A stretch of 64,000 nt of DNA from Pseudomonadota bacterium. Lineage in GTDB: Bacteria; Pseudomonadota; Gammaproteobacteria; Steroidobacterales; JBCBZW01. Positions 61,405-64,000 of the stretch are shown piece by piece. A program made the position numbers and the translations under genes. The stretch covers positions 1 to 64,000 of the forward strand of contig JBCCWS010000010.1 in the NCBI GenBank assembly GCA_039193195.1, read 5' to 3'. How positions within the stretch are numbered: position 1 is the stretch's first letter; each line of letters begins with the position of its first letter. The notes beneath the pieces are model-generated. The model was not told the DNA's origin, made no database searches, and worked only from the letters and a program-made list of their open reading frames with translations.

Positions 61405-63551
61405 CAGGACACCTCCTCCAACGCTCGCTCACCTTCGCCCTGCTTGTTCGGCGACGGCGTCTCGCCAATCTCGACCGGCCACACATCTACCGCGGTCACC
61501 TTGTACTCCGGGCAATTGGTCGCCCAATCAGACTGATCTCCCGTGAGCGCGTTGGCCTTGGTCACCGCGTGGTGGAAGGTGGTGTAGACCACGCCCGGGT
61601 TCACCCGCGTCGACTCCTTGACGCGAAGGCGGGTGGCGCCGAAGCGGCTGCTGACCTGGGTCCAATCGCCGTCCTGCAGACCGCGCGCATCCATGTCGTC
61701 GCGCGCCATCTCCAGCACGTCCTCCGGATGCCAATGGGAGTTGGCCGTGCGCCGGGTCTGGGTGCCCACGTTGTACTGGCTGAGGATGCGCCCCGTGGTG
61801 AGCAGCAATGGGTATAGCTCGCTCACCCGCTCACGCGTAGGCACAAAGCCCGTGAGCATGAAGGTGCCGCGGCCGTTGGCGCGCGGAAACTTCTCTCTGT
61901 GCAACACAGGGGTGCCTTCCGGAGCATTCACGTCCACGGGCCATTGGGCCGAGCCAACCCGTTCGATCAGATCGAAGCTGGCGCCGCTGTAGGCCGGTGA
62001 CAGCCGGGCTAACTCATCGAGCACCTCTCCCGAGTGGGTGTACTCCACCTCGTAACCCATGGCGTGCATGAGTTCTACCGTCACCTCCCAATCCTGATAG
62101 CCCGCTAGAGGTTCGGTCACCTTGCGGACGCGACTGATACGACGCTCGGCGTTAGTGAAGGTGCCGTCCTTCTCTAGGGAGGAGGAGCCGGGCAGGAAGA
62201 CGTGAGCGTATTTGGAGGTTTCGTTCAGGAACAGGTCCTGCAGGATCACGCACTCCATGTTGCGCATGGCGGCGATGATGTGGTTCTGGTTCGGATCGGA
62301 CTGCACCGGGTCCTCACCCATTATGTACATACCCTTGAAGTGGCCGGCGAGGGCCGAATCGAACATGTTGGGCAGGCGCAGGCCGGGCTCGCCGTCGAGC
62401 TTCACGCCCCACTCCGCCTCAAAGCTCTCGCGCGTAGCGTCGTCGGTGACGAAGCGATAGCCACTGAACACGTGCGGCCAGCTGCCGAGGCAGCTGCCAC
62501 CCTGCACGTTGCCCTGGCCGCGCAGGGGGTTCACGCCCACCCCGTCGCGTCCGAACATGCCGCAGGCCAAAGCAAGGTTGCCTAGGCACATCACGCCGGT
62601 GGAGCCCTGGGAGTGTTCCGTGACGCCCAGGCCGTAGTAGATGGTGCTGCGCGGGCCGCCCGCGTAGATCCGAGCAGCGCGACGGATGTCTTCAGCATCG
62701 ATGTTGGCGATCTGCGCCACCTTCTCAGGCGCGTACTCATCGCTCGCCACAAACTCGGCCCAGTGCTCGAACTCCTCCCACTCACAGCGCGAACGAATGA
62801 ACTCGGGATCGTGGAGATTCTCTCGCACAATCACGTGAGCGATACTGTTCAAGACCGCCACGTTCGTGCCCGGCCGTAAGGGCAGATGCACGTCGGCGCG
62901 ACAGTGGGGGCTGTCGACGGTCTCCGTGCGCCGCGGGTCGATCACGATCAGCTTGGCCCCCTGGCGGATACGACGCTTCATGGCCGAACCGAACACCGGA
63001 TGGCCTTCCGTGGGGTTGGCGCCTACGACCATGATCACATCGGCCTGCAGCACGGAGTCGAAGTGCTGACTGGCGGCACCCCACCCCACCGTGGCGGACA
63101 TGCCGAACTGCGTTGGCGAATGGCAGATTCGCGCACAGTTGTCGATATTGTTGTTGCCCATGACGGCACGCGCAAACTTCTGCATGAGGAAGATCTCCTC
63201 ATTCGTGCAGCGCGAACTGGAGACCGCACCCACAGACTTGCGGCCGTACTTTGCCTGGATGCGCTTGAGCTCCGAGGCAGCGTAGGTGAAGGCCTCCTCC
63301 CAGCTCACCTCTTGCCAGGGATCGTCGATGCTCTGGCGGATCATCGGCGAGATTATGCGGTCGGGGTGCTGCCAGTAGTCATAGGCGAAGCGGCCCTTGA
63401 CACAGCTATGGCCGTGATTGGCTTTGCCTTCCTTCCAGGGTGTCATGCGCACGATCTCGTGACCGATGGTCTCGGCCTTGAAACCGCAGCCTACGCCGCA
63501 GTAGGCGCAGGTAGTGACGACTTCTCGCTCCGGCTTGCGCGGATTAGGCAC
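61404..63551 (-). CDS. fdsA: formate dehydrogenase molybdopterin (catalytic) subunit
   Basis: A 715-residue Mo-bis-MGD enzyme oxidising formate to CO2. The N-terminal [4Fe-4S] site has Cys15, Cys18, Cys22 (CAYCGVGC) and Cys50 (HGHSCVKG); the catalytic cysteine is Cys143 in CARICHSP, a Cys rather than selenocysteine form. Usual FdsA is about 950 residues with fused N-terminal Fe-S domains; here these are a separate frame. The GTG at 63551 has GGAGG 8 bases upstream and overlaps the preceding stop, so the split looks stable rather than a sequencing frameshift. Confidence 0.92.
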   Translation of the reverse strand: MPNPRKPEREVVTTCAYCGVGCGFKAETIGHEIVRMTPWKEGKANHGHSCVKGRFAYDYWQHPDRIISPMIRQSIDDPWQEVSWEEAFTYAASELKRIQAKYGRKSVGAVSSSRCTNEEIFLMQKFARAVMGNNNIDNCARICHSPTQFGMSATVGWGAASQHFDSVLQADVIMVVGANPTEGHPVFGSAMKRRIRQGAKLIVIDPRRTETVDSPHCRADVHLPLRPGTNVAVLNSIAHVIVRENLHDPEFIRSRCEWEEFEHWAEFVASDEYAPEKVAQIANIDAEDIRRAARIYAGGPRSTIYYGLGVTEHSQGSTGVMCLGNLALACGMFGRDGVGVNPLRGQGNVQGGSCLGSWPHVFSGYRFVTDDATRESFEAEWGVKLDGEPGLRLPNMFDSALAGHFKGMYIMGEDPVQSDPNQNHIIAAMRNMECVILQDLFLNETSKYAHVFLPGSSSLEKDGTFTNAERRISRVRKVTEPLAGYQDWEVTVELMHAMGYEVEYTHSGEVLDELARLSPAYSGASFDLIERVGSAQWPVDVNAPEGTPVLHREKFPRANGRGTFMLTGFVPTRERVSELYPLLLTTGRILSQYNVGTQTRRTANSHWHPEDVLEMARDDMDARGLQDGDWTQVSSRFGATRLRVKESTRVNPGVVYTTFHHAVTKANALTGDQSDWATNCPEYKVTAVDVWPVEIGETPSPNKQGEGERALEEVS

Positions 63552-64000
63552 GCTCGTATCCTCCGGGGAACAGACTCTTCTCGACCAGGGCATGGCTAGG
63601 ACAGGCCTGCACGCAGGCGCCGCAGCTCACACACTCGGATTCCATGAACGGTTGGTCCTGGCTCGCCGCCACCTTCGAATCGAAGCCGCGGCCCTGAATC
63701 GTCAGGGCGAAGGTGCCCTGCACCTCCTCGCATGCGCGCACGCAGCGGCTGCAGACAATGCACTTGGCAGGGTCGAACAAGAAGTAGGGGTTGGACTGGT
63801 CTACGGTGAGGTCAACGTGCGTTTGCCCCTCGCCGTATCTGTGTGACTCCACGCCAATCTGCTCGAGGGACCTGTGGAATTCGCTCCACCCGTCTGGGAT
63901 CTCCGCTTCCGGAAAGTCCGATAGATAGAGCTCCATCACGCCTTGGCGCAGCTCTGTCAGGCGCTCGGACTGCGTGCTGACCACCATGCCCTCTTCCACC
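63544..64000 (-). CDS. Fe-S subunit of formate dehydrogenase, 5' part beyond window
   Basis: Partial: the frame stays open to the window edge. The last about 150 residues correspond to the Fe-S region fused to the front of ordinary FdsA (or to HoxU-like subunits). It has two ferredoxin-like clusters, CIVCSRCVRACEEV and CVSCGACVQACP, and the RGFDSKVA link. In FdsA and HoxU the stretch after MELYLSD normally reads HP then a CLTC...C set that holds a His-Cys3 cluster. Here it reads FPEAEIPDGWSEFHRSLEQ without any cysteine, so that cluster is gone. Confidence 0.85.
   Translation of the reverse strand, partial: VEEGMVVSTQSERLTELRQGVMELYLSDFPEAEIPDGWSEFHRSLEQIGVESHRYGEGQTHVDLTVDQSNPYFLFDPAKCIVCSRCVRACEEVQGTFALTIQGRGFDSKVAASQDQPFMESECVSCGACVQACPSHALVEKSLFPGGYERA

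Noticed and set aside
63544-63551. Sequencing frameshift splitting fdsA
   Set aside because: The catalytic frame has its own GGAGG and GTG at proper spacing, and the Fe-S part also shows independent loss of cysteines, so a real split is more likely, though not proven.

Overview
High-GC Gammaproteobacterial chromosome, judged from gene content (phhA, slyX, DUF2959, Gram-negative signal peptides and lipoboxes, a full cbb3 oxidase cluster). The species cannot be named from the sequence. No rRNA, tRNA, CRISPR array, prophage or intact transposase gene was recognised. Coding density is high and many genes are in tight, overlapping operons.

Layout. 0-9 kb: exported transglutaminase-like protein, an SPFH remnant, a strongly promoted candidate small RNA, phenylalanine hydroxylase (phhA), several exported or lipoprotein hypotheticals. 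8.6-17 kb: aldo/keto reductase, MDR oxidoreductase, a ClpX paralogue without the ClpP-docking loop, an FG-GAP propeller protein with two novel-looking cysteine-bearing C-terminal modules, a patatin-like hydrolase and a methyltransferase-like membrane protein. 17-26.5 kb: an exported water-dikinase-like ATP enzyme and a penicillin-binding-type serine hydrolase, divergent by 35 bp from an operon of Npt-type nucleotide transporter, HtrA protease and concentrative nucleoside transporter. 28-35 kb: more exported phosphate chemistry, with a CotH-like kinase, a DUF4956 membrane protein and a metallophosphatase with a kinase-like C-terminal half. 35-47 kb: housekeeping and stress genes (cupin, GNAT, slyX, dimethylargininase, tyrS, MarR, malonyl-CoA synthetase) and three YceI proteins, two flanking a cytochrome b561. 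47-58 kb: fixLJ followed by ccoNOQP and ccoGHIS, an oxygen-sensing circuit next to its likely target. 58-64 kb: a LysR regulator, a beta-propeller and START-type protein pair, and an NAD-type formate dehydrogenase (delta subunit, molybdopterin subunit, and a separate, window-truncated Fe-S subunit).

A family of about 165-180 bp palindromic, transposase-less elements (MITE-like, CTAG-flanked) occurs four times, at 0.1, 8.5, 54.7 and 60.6 kb. Two copies supply the stop codon of the upstream gene, and one sits inside the ccoGHIS operon.

Most promising undescribed system: the 17-35 kb region combines three signal-peptide-bearing proteins with ATP-dependent or kinase-like folds, an ATP/ADP-type nucleotide carrier, a nucleoside importer and periplasmic hydrolases. 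I infer, without proof, a nucleotide-fuelled phosphorylation system outside the cytoplasm.
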